A DNA stretch of 64,000 nt from an uncultured Flavobacteriaceae bacterium (GTDB lineage: Bacteria; Bacteroidota; Bacteroidia; Flavobacteriales; Flavobacteriaceae). Below are positions 1 through 8,481 of this stretch, one piece after another. Made by a program: the position numbers and the translations under genes. The first letter of the stretch is position 1; the number at the start of each line of letters is the position of its first letter. A model generated the notes under the pieces. That model was not told where the DNA came from. It did no database searches and saw nothing but the letters and a program-made list of their open reading frames with translations. The stretch covers positions 58,826 through 122,825 of the forward strand of contig CANKZG010000005.1 in the NCBI GenBank assembly GCA_947488435.1, in the 5' to 3' direction.

Positions 1-344
1 GCTACAAATAAAAAGTCAACCTTATCTCCATAGGAATCATATAACTCCTGCAGGTTCGGCATTTCTGCAACACATGGAGGGCACCAAGTAGCCCAAAAAT
101 TAATAAGAACTACTTTGTTTTCCAGATCTTTAACCGCTACACTTTTCCCATTACGATCATAGAGTTTCCATGCCGTCTCATGAAGAAGAATTTTCTCTGT
201 AGTAGTTTCGATACTCGGGGTGGTAAACGCCATTAATTTGTTAACATATACTTTAATCTTAAATCCTATTGGTGTAAAAAGAATAATTACAAGCAAGGCA
301 ATCATGGCAAGATTAGTCCACTGATCTTTTGTGAGTTTCTTCAT
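1..344 (-). CDS. TlpA/ResA-type thioredoxin-like protein (3' end off window)
   Basis: The first 114 codons are visible; the gene continues past the left edge. Translation starts MKKLTKDQWTN, followed by one hydrophobic membrane segment, so the protein is probably anchored with its thioredoxin fold on the periplasmic side. The redox centre is intact: INFWATWCPPCVAEMP carries the WCxxC motif at about residues 90-95. The family reduces or isomerises periplasmic disulfides or feeds electrons to cytochrome-c maturation and peroxidases; the substrate here is unknown. Its ATG overlaps the stop of the upstream paralogue in an ATGA arrangement (341-344), so the two are probably translationally coupled. 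Confidence 0.85.
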   Translation of the reverse strand, partial: MKKLTKDQWTNLAMIALLVIILFTPIGFKIKVYVNKLMAFTTPSIETTTEKILLHETAWKLYDRNGKSVAVKDLENKVVLINFWATWCPPCVAEMPNLQELYDSYGDKVDFLFV

Positions 345-901
345 TCTGCTAAAAGTTCATCCAATACTGTTTTAACCTTAGTCGTAGTCCAATCCGAAAT
401 TCCATCTTTTTGTACCACAATGAATCCATTTTTATCAATAATATAGGAAGCAGGAGGTTCTAACAATTCTAACGGGGTTTCAGATCCAATAATTAAATAT
501 GTTATGGGAAACGTAAATTTATTTTTCCTCATAAATGCTTCTACAGGTGGGCGTTCTTCATCTGTAATTATATAAAAATCAATCTTATCCTTATACAAAT
601 CATATAGTTCTTGAACACTTCTCAATTCGGCCTCACAAGGCAAACGCCAGGAAGCCCATAAATTGATAAATACCACTTTTCCCTTAGATCTCTCAAAACT
701 AAAGAAATCCCATTGCGCATCTTTCAATTGCCAATTGTAATTTGCCAACTGTTCTCGTTCTTCTTTTTCGATAATTGGAGGACTGAATGAAAAAATACGA
801 TTCAACCAAATTTTACCATAATACCCCACGTCAGTTACAAAAAACGATAAGATAAAGGCAAAAAGTAAAACATTTAAGACTGTTTTTTTACTTACTTTCA
901 T
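341..901 (-). CDS. Thioredoxin-like membrane-anchored protein with degenerate active site
   Basis: This 186-residue protein has an N-terminal membrane segment (about residues 8-28) and a TlpA-like thioredoxin fold. It resembles the protein encoded immediately downstream (shared LPC/PPC-AE, ELYD.Y.DK.DF patterns). The expected WCxxC reads WASWRLPCEAE, so the nucleophilic first cysteine is Arg and only the resolving Cys remains. It therefore cannot carry out ordinary dithiol chemistry and may bind thiols or act as a partner of its neighbour. The downstream ATG overlaps its stop by 4 nt. A terminator-like hairpin lies between it and moxR, so it probably has its own promoter or depends on read-through. 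Confidence 0.85.
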   Translation of the reverse strand: MKVSKKTVLNVLLFAFILSFFVTDVGYYGKIWLNRIFSFSPPIIEKEEREQLANYNWQLKDAQWDFFSFERSKGKVVFINLWASWRLPCEAELRSVQELYDLYKDKIDFYIITDEERPPVEAFMRKNKFTFPITYLIIGSETPLELLEPPASYIIDKNGFIVVQKDGISDWTTTKVKTVLDELLAE

Positions 902-920
902 AATAGTCTCTGGGTTTTCG

Positions 921-957
921 TAAAACTAAAAAACTTCTGAAGAAATATCAGAAGTTT
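921..957 (-). terminator. Rho-independent terminator after moxR
   Basis: On the minus strand AAACTTCTGA (957-948) pairs with TCAGAAGTTT (940-931) around a 7-nt loop, followed by a T-rich run down to about 921. It lies in the 83-nt gap between moxR and the thioredoxin-like gene. Confidence 0.7.
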
Positions 958-984
958 CATGATTTTTTGTTACTACCCTTCAAA

Positions 985-1938
985 TTACAGCAACTCTTGA
1001 ATAATGGCATCGGTTGTTAAGCCTTCCGCTTCAGCCTTGTAATTTTTAATTATTCGGTGCCTCAATATTCCGATAGCCACTGCTTTTACATCTTCAATAT
1101 CGGGGGAAAATTTTCCTCGAATTGCTGCATTGGTTTTAGCTCCCATTATCAAATTTTGAGAAGCTCTTGGTCCGGCACCCCAATCAATATATTGTTTCAC
1201 AAGTTCAGGTGCAGTATCCAATCCAGGTCGCGTACTATTCACCAATTTTACCGCATATTCTACAACATTATCGGGAACAGGTACTCTTCGGATTAACTGT
1301 TGAACATCAATAATCTCCTGAGCAGTAAAAATAGTTTTAAGCGCTACTTCTTGATCTGTAGTAGTTGTTTTCACTACCTGAACTTCCTCGGCAATTGATG
1401 GGTATTTTAATTCAATAGCGAACATAAAACGATCTAATTGCGCTTCAGGCAATGGGTATGTACCTTCCTGTTCAATAGGGTTTTGCGTAGCTAAAACGAA
1501 ATAAGGTTGTTCTAATTTATAATGATTTCCAGCAATGGTAACCGATCTTTCCTGCATTGCTTCTAATAGCGCTGCTTGCGTTTTTGGAGGTGTTCGATTT
1601 ATTTCATCAGCCAAAATAATATTAGAGAAAATTGGACCTTTTATAAACTTAAAATTTCTATCCTTATCTAATATTTCACTCCCTAAAATGTCGCTAGGCA
1701 TAAGATCAGGGGTAAATTGGATGCGTTTAAAATGAAGCCCTAGGGTTTGTGCAATGGTATTTACCATAAGTGTTTTTGCCAAACCTGGAACTCCTATTAA
1801 TAGCGAATGTCCTCCACTATATATAGAGGTCAAGATCTGATTTACCACCACTTCCTGACCAATAATAACTTTAGAAATTTCCTGTTTTAATTCCTCGTGT
1901 TTCTTTACAAGGTTTTGAATCGCCGTAACGTCAGACAT
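985..1938 (-). CDS. MoxR-family AAA+ ATPase
   Basis: At 317 residues this is the full length of a MoxR AAA+ ATPase. A Walker A is visible in GVPGLAKT (about residues 49-56) and a Walker B in ILADEINRTPP, followed by the family signature KTQAALLEAMQE and sensor 1 in LATQNPIEQEGTYPLPEAQLDRF. MoxR proteins are cytosolic chaperone-like ATPases that assemble or activate complexes, usually with a VWA or DUF58 partner. None is present here; instead the gene follows two periplasmic PPIase genes with a 3-nt gap (1939-1941), an arrangement I associate with Bacteroidetes. A role linked to envelope protein assembly is inference. Confidence 0.93.
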   Translation of the reverse strand: MSDVTAIQNLVKKHEELKQEISKVIIGQEVVVNQILTSIYSGGHSLLIGVPGLAKTLMVNTIAQTLGLHFKRIQFTPDLMPSDILGSEILDKDRNFKFIKGPIFSNIILADEINRTPPKTQAALLEAMQERSVTIAGNHYKLEQPYFVLATQNPIEQEGTYPLPEAQLDRFMFAIELKYPSIAEEVQVVKTTTTDQEVALKTIFTAQEIIDVQQLIRRVPVPDNVVEYAVKLVNSTRPGLDTAPELVKQYIDWGAGPRASQNLIMGAKTNAAIRGKFSPDIEDVKAVAIGILRHRIIKNYKAEAEGLTTDAIIQELL

Positions 1939-1941
1939 GCA

Positions 1942-3393
1942 TTATTCCTTTACCCAGTTATTGGCAAAATTACAATCTTTTCTGCCTGAATTTACACTAA
2001 TATAGGTGTCTTCAATATGTTCACTCATCCATCCCTTTATGGCATTGAATTGCTTTTCACGTAAAGCTAATTCTTGAATTTTAATATAATCTTTGGCAAA
2101 ATCTGCGATATGCTCATCGTAACGCCCTGTAATACGTAATATCTTATATTTTATCGCTCCACTTCTAGGATCTTCTTCCAAAATCGGCCTTGATATTTCA
2201 TTATCTTTCAAATCGCGAACTTGGCTATACAATTCTGGATCCATCCGCGTCAACTCAAAACGGGAGTCAAAATTTGTTGGATTTCTCAATCGCCCTCCAT
2301 CAAATTTAGTTTCCTTCTCATCGGAAAAATTTAAAGCAGCTTCAGCAAAAGTGAATTCTCCATTCAGTACTTTAATACGAATACTATCTAATTCAGCCTT
2401 AGCTTCTTCTATTGCACTATCCGGAATTTCAGGATGCAACAGAATATGACTTACATCACGTTCCTGACCTCTAACCTTGTCCAAATACATAATATGAAAG
2501 CCAAAGGAACTTTCAAAAGGTTCAGATATTTCACCTTCTTTTAAACTAAAAGCGACATCTTTAAATTCTTTAACAAATTGGGACTCTTTCGTTACTCTAT
2601 AAAAACCTCCATTTGCAGTTTGACCTTTATCTTTGGAATACAAAATGGCCTTTACGCTAAAACTAGATCCATTATCTTCAATATCTGCCTTAATCGCGTT
2701 TAATTTATCTCGAACTTTTTGTTTTTCAACTTCCGAAGCTTTTGGTTCCTTTACAATCTGAGCAATCTCCAATTCAGCACCAAATTGAGGCAATTCATCT
2801 TTTGGAATTTTACTAAAGAACTGGCGCACTTCTTCTGGCGTAATCTCTATTTCAGAAACTATTTTAGATTTCATTCGTTCCGACAGCATGCGCAATTTAT
2901 TTATTTCAAAAAGTTCTTCTCGGAAACTTTTTTCATCTTCTTTCTTATAGAACTTTAAAACTTTTTTGATATCACCTATCTGTGCTACTAAGCTTTGAAT
3001 TTGTCGATCACTTGTAGCATGCACATCATCATCAGAAATAATGATACTATCTTGAATAGCCATGTGTGCATACAAACGGTCTTCCATAAGTTTCCCTAAA
3101 AGACCACAAGGTGTAACATCTTCAACAGAAGCACCCTGACTTCGCAGATCAATTAATGTTTTTTCGATATCCGAATCTAGAATCACATAATCTCCAACAA
3201 CTGCGGAAATACCATCAAGCTTAACCCGCTTAAATTGTCGTGTAGTGTCTTTTCTTATTCCTTGAGCGGGGGCTACGGTTTGGTTTTCAGGTTCTACCTG
3301 AGAATCGGGTTTTTCTGCGGCATCCTGAGCTAAAACTGAACCCATACATAGCATTAAAATTGCAAATGCAACTGTTTTAATCTTATTTTTCAT
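1942..3393 (-). CDS. SurA-like periplasmic peptidyl-prolyl isomerase (PpiC/parvulin)
   Basis: I start at ATG 3393 (MKNKIKTVAFAILMLCMG), which gives a standard signal peptide ending at VLAQ; an ATG 33 nt upstream would add a charged extension. The mature protein (about 483 aa from this start) has a SurA N-terminal region (VVGDYVILDSDIEKTL) and two tandem parvulin domains: the first around residues 190-300 (GGFYRVTKESQFVKEF, EPFESSFGFHIMYLDKVRG) and the second after ERDVSHILLHPE with GGRLRNP. SurA proteins chaperone outer-membrane proteins and isomerise prolines. The gene overlaps the upstream lipoprotein gene by 11 nt, so the two are one transcript. Confidence 0.92.
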   Translation of the reverse strand: MKNKIKTVAFAILMLCMGSVLAQDAAEKPDSQVEPENQTVAPAQGIRKDTTRQFKRVKLDGISAVVGDYVILDSDIEKTLIDLRSQGASVEDVTPCGLLGKLMEDRLYAHMAIQDSIIISDDDVHATSDRQIQSLVAQIGDIKKVLKFYKKEDEKSFREELFEINKLRMLSERMKSKIVSEIEITPEEVRQFFSKIPKDELPQFGAELEIAQIVKEPKASEVEKQKVRDKLNAIKADIEDNGSSFSVKAILYSKDKGQTANGGFYRVTKESQFVKEFKDVAFSLKEGEISEPFESSFGFHIMYLDKVRGQERDVSHILLHPEIPDSAIEEAKAELDSIRIKVLNGEFTFAEAALNFSDEKETKFDGGRLRNPTNFDSRFELTRMDPELYSQVRDLKDNEISRPILEEDPRSGAIKYKILRITGRYDEHIADFAKDYIKIQELALREKQFNAIKGWMSEHIEDTYISVNSGRKDCNFANNWVKE

Positions 3394-4264
3394 AGACTTC
3401 AAATTCTTTTTCTTTAATAGCTTCATCTATTATTTCAGTTTCTAATTTTCTGATATAGCCAAGCCTTCTTCTATTTAGCAGTACTTGGGTAATGGTTGGC
3501 TTGATGTATGGTAAAGGTGCAATATCATTAACCGTTAACAAATCGGTTACTTTACCCAAATATACCCCTAATGAATCCTCAATTTCAAAAAATTGTGATT
3601 TTTTTAAGTATCTATCTAAGTTATCTGCAGTGAGTGCAGGAATTTCTTCAAGAACACGAGACGCTTTGACCCATATCGAATCATTAAAATTCAACTTCTT
3701 AAATTGCACAGCAATGGAGTCTAAATAGACAATATCTTCCTTGGAAAACCGCTTTAGTTTATCCACAACAACTGCTTTATTTAAGAATGTTTTTGGAAGC
3801 TCAATAAACCGGAGTTTTAAGATCATTTCTTTTAACTTAAAATTCTCCTTTTCTTTTTCGTAAAATGCAGCCAATTCCTGTGCGGTAATTAAGGTATCTT
3901 GCGTTTCCCGTATTAAGGCTTCTTTATATGCCGTCGTATATAAATCTGATCTATAGTTAGCTACCAAGCGCTCAAAATTTGCCAGCTGTTCCTGAGAAAG
4001 ATTAATCTTAGATTTTGAAAGCAATAACTGTTTTGCTGCCCAAGTATTAATATAATTGGTAACAAAGGTGGAACTATCTTCTTTGCTCATTCCATCATGC
4101 AAAAGAGGAGCAACATCATTTCGATATAAATAATTATCCCCTACCCTAGCTAATGGTTCTTTGTCCTTATCATCTCTCAACGACCAATTGCAGGAAATAA
4201 TCAAAAGTACTAGTAAAAGAACACTAGCACCACGAACAATACGATAAGTACTTAAAAAATACAT
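3383..4264 (-). CDS. PpiC/SurA-like lipoprotein
   Basis: I choose the ATG at 4264 because it gives a lipoprotein signal (VLLLVLLIISC, Cys25); an upstream ATG at 4321 would put 19 Cys-rich residues before it. The protein (293 aa from this start) has a SurA-type N-terminal helical region (LARVGDNYLYRNDVAPLL, then helices) and a PPIase-like C-terminal part without obvious active-site conservation. It precedes the SurA-like gene in the same operon with an 11-nt overlap. A consensus promoter sits directly upstream, with the predicted transcription start at or near this ATG. Function inferred: membrane-tethered chaperone for exported proteins. Confidence 0.85.
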   Translation of the reverse strand: MYFLSTYRIVRGASVLLLVLLIISCNWSLRDDKDKEPLARVGDNYLYRNDVAPLLHDGMSKEDSSTFVTNYINTWAAKQLLLSKSKINLSQEQLANFERLVANYRSDLYTTAYKEALIRETQDTLITAQELAAFYEKEKENFKLKEMILKLRFIELPKTFLNKAVVVDKLKRFSKEDIVYLDSIAVQFKKLNFNDSIWVKASRVLEEIPALTADNLDRYLKKSQFFEIEDSLGVYLGKVTDLLTVNDIAPLPYIKPTITQVLLNRRRLGYIRKLETEIIDEAIKEKEFEVYEK

Positions 4265-4268
4265 CGGG

Positions 4269-4298
4269 CAAAAATAACAATTACATCTTGCTCTGCAA
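4269..4298 (-). promoter_or_regulatory. Bacteroidetes sigma-A promoter for the SurA-moxR operon
   Basis: On the minus strand the -7 element TATTTTTG (4276-4269) lies 19 nt downstream of a -33 TTG (4298-4296). This matches the Bacteroidetes pattern TTG-N19-20-TAnnTTTG. The start of transcription would fall at about 4264, essentially on the ATG, which suggests a leaderless or very short-leader mRNA. Confidence 0.6.
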
Positions 4299-4377
4299 GA
4301 ATCTATAGGAAGCATTAACACATTTTTAGTGCCAAACCCGATTATTTAGTATTTTAGTATTCGTAAAATTCATTCCT

Positions 4378-4839
4378 ATGCGTTATACTTCAGAAATTGT
4401 GATTAAAGTACCTAGAGATGAACTTATCAAGAAATTAGATAATCCAAACCACATGAAACATTGGCAAAAAGGATTGCAAAATTTTCGACTTCTTTCTGAA
4501 AACCCAAGAGCAGAAGGAGCAAAAATGGAGTTGCATTATCTTATGGGAAAACGTCGATTGGTTATTGTGGAAACCATTCTAAAAATTAACTTTCCAGAAG
4601 AATTTCACGCCATATACGATACCAAAGGCGTGCATAACATTCAAAAAAATTACTTTAAAGAAATTGACTCGAGAAGCACCAGATGGATTGTGGAAAGTGA
4701 ATATCAGTTTTCCGGTTTTATAATGAAAATGATAGCATTTTTAATGCCTGGTAGCTTTAAAAAACAATCTTTAACATATTTAAAAGATTTCAAAGCTTTT
4801 GCAGAAGATGGCACTTCTGTGTTGGAGCACATACATTAA
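4378..4839 (+). CDS. SRPBCC (START-like) family protein
   Basis: This 153-residue protein has a SRPBCC/polyketide-cyclase-like fold. It begins MRYTSEIVIKVPRDEL and contains NPNHMKHWQKGLQNF, the typical first helix and loop of the ligand cavity, and ends in an amphipathic helix (PGSFKKQSLTYLKDFKAFAE). No signal peptide, so cytosolic. Members bind hydrophobic ligands; no substrate can be inferred. It is divergent from the SurA operon and is followed by a small conserved gene. Confidence 0.85.
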   Translation: MRYTSEIVIKVPRDELIKKLDNPNHMKHWQKGLQNFRLLSENPRAEGAKMELHYLMGKRRLVIVETILKINFPEEFHAIYDTKGVHNIQKNYFKEIDSRSTRWIVESEYQFSGFIMKMIAFLMPGSFKKQSLTYLKDFKAFAEDGTSVLEHIH

Positions 4840-4882
4840 AATAAACCAGTATATCCGTATTATTTTGAATAGAAAAATTAAA

Positions 4883-5107
4883 TTGATTTGGGATTTTAGA
4901 GGTCCAGTTGCAGCCAAAACGGCGGCACATCATGAAAAACACTTAAAGGACTACATGACCATTGAGAATATGGGCATTCAAATCACTGGATGTACAGATA
5001 TAACTTCAATGCACAGTATTGCTTTTTTAGTGATTGAAGAACAGCATATGCTTGCTATTCGAGACGCATTAAAACCACATCGTGGTGAAGTGTACCACCC
5101 TGCTTAA
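4883..5107 (+). CDS. Small conserved hypothetical protein, TTG start
   Basis: No ATG lies between the preceding stop and the conserved-looking part, IWDFRGPVAAKTAAHHEKHL. The only ATG in frame (4799) is inside the previous gene and would add an unlikely 28-residue extension. I therefore propose TTG 4883 (TTG 4865 is also possible), giving about 74 aa. The sequence is rich in His and ends GEVYHPA. It looks like a small soluble cytosolic protein; I cannot name a function. Spacing (about 43 nt) and orientation suggest co-transcription with the SRPBCC gene. Confidence 0.65.
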   Translation: MIWDFRGPVAAKTAAHHEKHLKDYMTIENMGIQITGCTDITSMHSIAFLVIEEQHMLAIRDALKPHRGEVYHPA

Positions 5108-5144
5108 TTATCAAATGAGTTATTAATTTTAATACATAGAGTTT

Positions 5145-6311
5145 ATGCTAAAAAAAATACCATCGTATGTGATTGTAATTTTTATAGCCATATTTATGCT
5201 CACTTGTGAACCCAGCGAGAAAAACCCTTTAACCACTGTTTTAGCATCTTCGAATCCTAAAATAAGCGCAATAATCAATAACCTAGAGGCGCATGAGTTG
5301 CAGGTTCGTTTTACGCAAATACATCGTTTAAATGATAGTATCTATTTTAAAGATTATGACTTTCAAGTAGATAAAAACCAATATTTTTATCCCGCTAGTA
5401 CTGTTAAATTTCCCATTGCCGTTCTTGCTTTAGAGAAACTAAATGAAACACAAAATATAACAAGAGATACAAAATTTTATATTGAAGGGGACACGGTTGA
5501 AACTACTTTTTCTAAGGAAATATCCAAAATATTTGCCGTTAGCGATAATGCTGCTTACAATCGTTTATTTGAATTTTTGGGCGCAAATAGCATCAACAAT
5601 CGACTGCTTGAAAAAGGCATAAGTCCTGTGCGCATAGCGCATCGATTGTCTGTACCTGACGCGGCTGATGTCACTACCCTTCCCCTAATACTCTATTTAA
5701 ATGATAGCACTACAACTAGCTTAAGTCCTAGTATTAATACGGCTCCAAAAACTTTAAGACTTAAAGGGATTACAAAAGGAAGTGGATTCTACCAGGGAGA
5801 GGTACTCATGGAAAAACCTTTTGATTTTGGTTTAAAAAATTATTACCCAATTGCAGCGCAACATCAGGTGCTTAAAAGAGTGATCTTTCCTCAACACTTT
5901 AAACTCTCTGAACGTTTTAACATTACTAAAGTTCAACGAGATTTTCTACTAAATACAATGCAAACTTTACCAAAAAACGCGGGCTATTTATCAGACGATT
6001 ACTATGACAGTTATGTGAAATTTTTCATGTTCGGAGATCGCAAGGAAGCAATTCCTGACCACATTAAAATTTTTAATAAAGTAGGTTACGCTTATGGGAC
6101 ATTAACCGACTGTGCATATATTTTGGATACCAAAAACAACATAGAGTTTATGGTTACGGCATCACTTTTGGTAAATAAAAATGGTGTTTTCAACGATAAC
6201 GTATACGAATACGAGGAAATAGGAATTCCGTTTCTTGCCCAACTAGGTCGCGAGTTGTACGAGATGGAAAAACAACGAAAAAAGAAAGATCATGGAAAAA
6301 TTAAGCTTTGA
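5145..6311 (+). CDS. Class A beta-lactamase-like serine hydrolase, lipoprotein
   Basis: This 388-residue protein has a lipobox ending at Cys21 (FIAIFMLTC). The class A/PBP-like catalytic elements are present: STVK (Ser85, Lys88) and SDN (133-135). The third box reads NKVGYAYG near residue 318, where KTG is usual. The family acts in the periplasm on beta-lactams or peptidoglycan-like amides. With this altered third box and no evidence of resistance, a housekeeping hydrolase is as likely as a beta-lactamase. It overlaps the next gene by 20 nt, so translation of the two is probably coupled. Confidence 0.88.
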   Translation: MLKKIPSYVIVIFIAIFMLTCEPSEKNPLTTVLASSNPKISAIINNLEAHELQVRFTQIHRLNDSIYFKDYDFQVDKNQYFYPASTVKFPIAVLALEKLNETQNITRDTKFYIEGDTVETTFSKEISKIFAVSDNAAYNRLFEFLGANSINNRLLEKGISPVRIAHRLSVPDAADVTTLPLILYLNDSTTTSLSPSINTAPKTLRLKGITKGSGFYQGEVLMEKPFDFGLKNYYPIAAQHQVLKRVIFPQHFKLSERFNITKVQRDFLLNTMQTLPKNAGYLSDDYYDSYVKFFMFGDRKEAIPDHIKIFNKVGYAYGTLTDCAYILDTKNNIEFMVTASLLVNKNGVFNDNVYEYEEIGIPFLAQLGRELYEMEKQRKKKDHGKIKL

Positions 6312-6807
6312 TTCATTTACCAAAAAAATCCATATTAAAACCAGCGTAGACAAATTGTATTGGTGTTGGGGAACTGCAGAAGGAATCTGCTCATGGTTCT
6401 TGCAAGACGCAACTTATACTGATGCTACAAAGACAGTCCGAACTCCTAAGGAACATGTTCAGAAAGGCGATACTTACGTTTGGAAATGGCACAATTGGGA
6501 TAGTACGGAAGAAGGTAAAGTTTTAGCGGCCAATGGAATTGATTTTTTGGAAGTTTCCTTTGCCGATGATTGTAAAGTATCAGTTTCTTTAGAAGATAAA
6601 GGAACAGCTACTTTACTTACGCTAACACAAGCTAACATTCCTACAGATGAAGAGAGTAAACTTAATATTCATTATGGATGCAGTAATGGGTGGACCTTTT
6701 GGCTAACGAATTTAAAAGCTTATTTGGAATATGGAATTTTATTAAATGAAACAGAATTTGATCTCCGAAAGATCCCCCTTTCTGGGTTTCAATTTGTAAA
6801 TATGTAG
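6292..6807 (+). CDS. AHSA1/SRPBCC-like domain protein
   Basis: This 171-residue protein resembles Activator-of-Hsp90-ATPase (AHSA1)-type SRPBCC proteins: KIHIKTSVDKLYWCWGTAEG at the N-terminus, a Trp-rich central sheet (YVWKWHNWDSTEEGKV) and a C-terminal helix (GWTFWLTNLKAYLEYG). No export signal is visible. Its ATG lies inside the end of the hydrolase gene. Ligand unknown. Confidence 0.85.
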   Translation: MEKLSFDSFTKKIHIKTSVDKLYWCWGTAEGICSWFLQDATYTDATKTVRTPKEHVQKGDTYVWKWHNWDSTEEGKVLAANGIDFLEVSFADDCKVSVSLEDKGTATLLTLTQANIPTDEESKLNIHYGCSNGWTFWLTNLKAYLEYGILLNETEFDLRKIPLSGFQFVNM

Positions 6808-6914
6808 CTAAAACTACTCTCGCAACAATGGCAATTTTCTACAAATAAGTTGAAAAAAACGTATTAGTTGTCTACGGAATTTAGTGTTAATTTTAAATTC
6901 TAATCCATACCATA

Positions 6915-8423
6915 ATGAAAAACATCGTATTAAGTATTTTTCTTTGTAGTGCATTTTTATCATCAGGTATTTTAACAAGTCAAGACAAATTGGGCCTATT
7001 TAAACAACAAATTGATATTGGTAATTGTAAAATTGAAGGAGCAACTGTCTATAATGAAGCGGAACAAGAATATACCTTGTCCGGATCAGGTACCAATATG
7101 TGGTTTGGGGAAGATGAGTTTCATTTTGCTTGGACAACTATTCAAGGAGATTTCATCTTAAGAGCAGAAGTTAAATTTATAGGAGATGGTGTCGATCCAC
7201 ATCGAAAAGTAGGTTGGATGGTTCGAAACAACCTAGACAAAAATGCTCCACATGTTAATGCTACAACACATGGAGATGGACTTACCTCTTTACAATACAG
7301 AAAAGAAATTGGCGGTTTAACTCAAGAAGTTACTTCCTCCGATACCGCTCCAGATGTAATTCAATTAGAACGTAGAGGGGACACTTACATCATGTCAACG
7401 GCAAAATTTGGAGAGGAGTTTACTAGTGTTCAATTGGATATGTCAACGCTAGATAATGAAGTTTATGTGGGTATTTATGTTTGTGCACATAATCCGGATG
7501 TTGTTGAGAAAGCAACCTATCGTAATGTACGTATTGTAAAACCAGCTCCTGAAGATCTCGTCCCTTATGAGGATTATTTAGGAAGTCATTTGGAAGTATT
7601 GCATGTTGAAACAGGACATCGAAAAATTCTTCATACCTCTGCACATTCCATTCAGGCTCCTAATTGGATGGTTGATGGTAAAAAGCTTATATACAATTCT
7701 AAAGGATTTCTCTTTACCTATGATTTGGATTCCAATAAAATAGCTCCTTTAAATACGGGTTTTGCAACCAAAAATAATAATGATCATGTTTTAACCTTCG
7801 ATGGTAAGCTACTTGGTATAAGTCATCATAACCCTGAGGAAGATGGAACATCTGTACTTTATTATTTGCCAAGTGAAGGAGACTCTATTCCAATTCGCGT
7901 TACAAAACCTGGTGTTGGGGCATCATATTTACATGGATGGTCTCCAGATAACAAAACTATGATTTTTACGGGGCAACGAAATGACCAATACGATCTTTAC
8001 GCAGTAGATGTAGCCTCCGGCGAAGAAACACAATTAACCAATCAAAAAACTTTAGACGATGGTTCTGAATACAGCCCTGATGGGAAACACATCTTTTTTA
8101 ATTCTTCAAGAAGCGGTAAGATGCAGCTTTGGCGAATGAAATCTAACGGCAAAAAACAGACTCAACTTACTTTCGATGATTATAACAATTGGTTTCCGCA
8201 TGTAAGTCCAGATCAAAAATGGATTGTTTTCTTGTCCTATCCTAAAGATATGGATCCAGGGTCACATCCGTTTTATAAGCACTGTTTATTACGCATTATG
8301 CCTTATGAAGGAGGTACGCCTAAAGTACTTGGCTATATTTATGGAGGTCAGGGTACGATTAATGTTCCAAGCTGGTCTCCTGACAGCAAGAAAATTTCTT
8401 TTGTTACCAATACGGGAATGTAA
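6915..8423 (+). CDS. Secreted TolB-like (PD40) beta-propeller protein
   Basis: A signal peptide (MKNIVLSIFLCSAFLSSGIL) precedes a DUF1349/concanavalin-like domain (about residues 30-200; NMWFGEDEFHFAWTTIQGDF). Then comes a six-bladed TolB-type propeller with PD40 repeats such as GWSPDNKTMIFTGQRN, EYSPDGKHIFFNSSRSG, VSPDQKWIVFLSY and PSWSPDSKKISFVTN. It is 502 aa and ends in the last blade. Such proteins are periplasmic or surface proteins of unknown substrate in Bacteroidetes, often annotated as TolR/TolB-like. It is monocistronic and ends at a strong bidirectional terminator. Confidence 0.9.
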   Translation: MKNIVLSIFLCSAFLSSGILTSQDKLGLFKQQIDIGNCKIEGATVYNEAEQEYTLSGSGTNMWFGEDEFHFAWTTIQGDFILRAEVKFIGDGVDPHRKVGWMVRNNLDKNAPHVNATTHGDGLTSLQYRKEIGGLTQEVTSSDTAPDVIQLERRGDTYIMSTAKFGEEFTSVQLDMSTLDNEVYVGIYVCAHNPDVVEKATYRNVRIVKPAPEDLVPYEDYLGSHLEVLHVETGHRKILHTSAHSIQAPNWMVDGKKLIYNSKGFLFTYDLDSNKIAPLNTGFATKNNNDHVLTFDGKLLGISHHNPEEDGTSVLYYLPSEGDSIPIRVTKPGVGASYLHGWSPDNKTMIFTGQRNDQYDLYAVDVASGEETQLTNQKTLDDGSEYSPDGKHIFFNSSRSGKMQLWRMKSNGKKQTQLTFDDYNNWFPHVSPDQKWIVFLSYPKDMDPGSHPFYKHCLLRIMPYEGGTPKVLGYIYGGQGTINVPSWSPDSKKISFVTNTGM

Positions 8424-8437
8424 CCCTTTAAAATAAA

Positions 8438-8461
8438 AAAGCACCGCAACTGCGGTGCTTT
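8438..8461. terminator. Bidirectional rho-independent terminator
   Basis: AAAGCACCGC (8438-8447) and GCGGTGCTTT (8452-8461) form a perfect 10-bp stem with a 4-nt loop, flanked by A and T runs. It lies between the convergent PD40 and fasciclin genes. Confidence 0.85.
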
Positions 8462-8481
8462 CCCCAGAAAAACAAAACAAC

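Noticed and set aside
6915..8423. PD40 propeller protein as a truncated gene, because it ends abruptly after NTGM
   Set aside because: The last blade is complete and a strong terminator follows immediately; no matching reading frame continues downstream.
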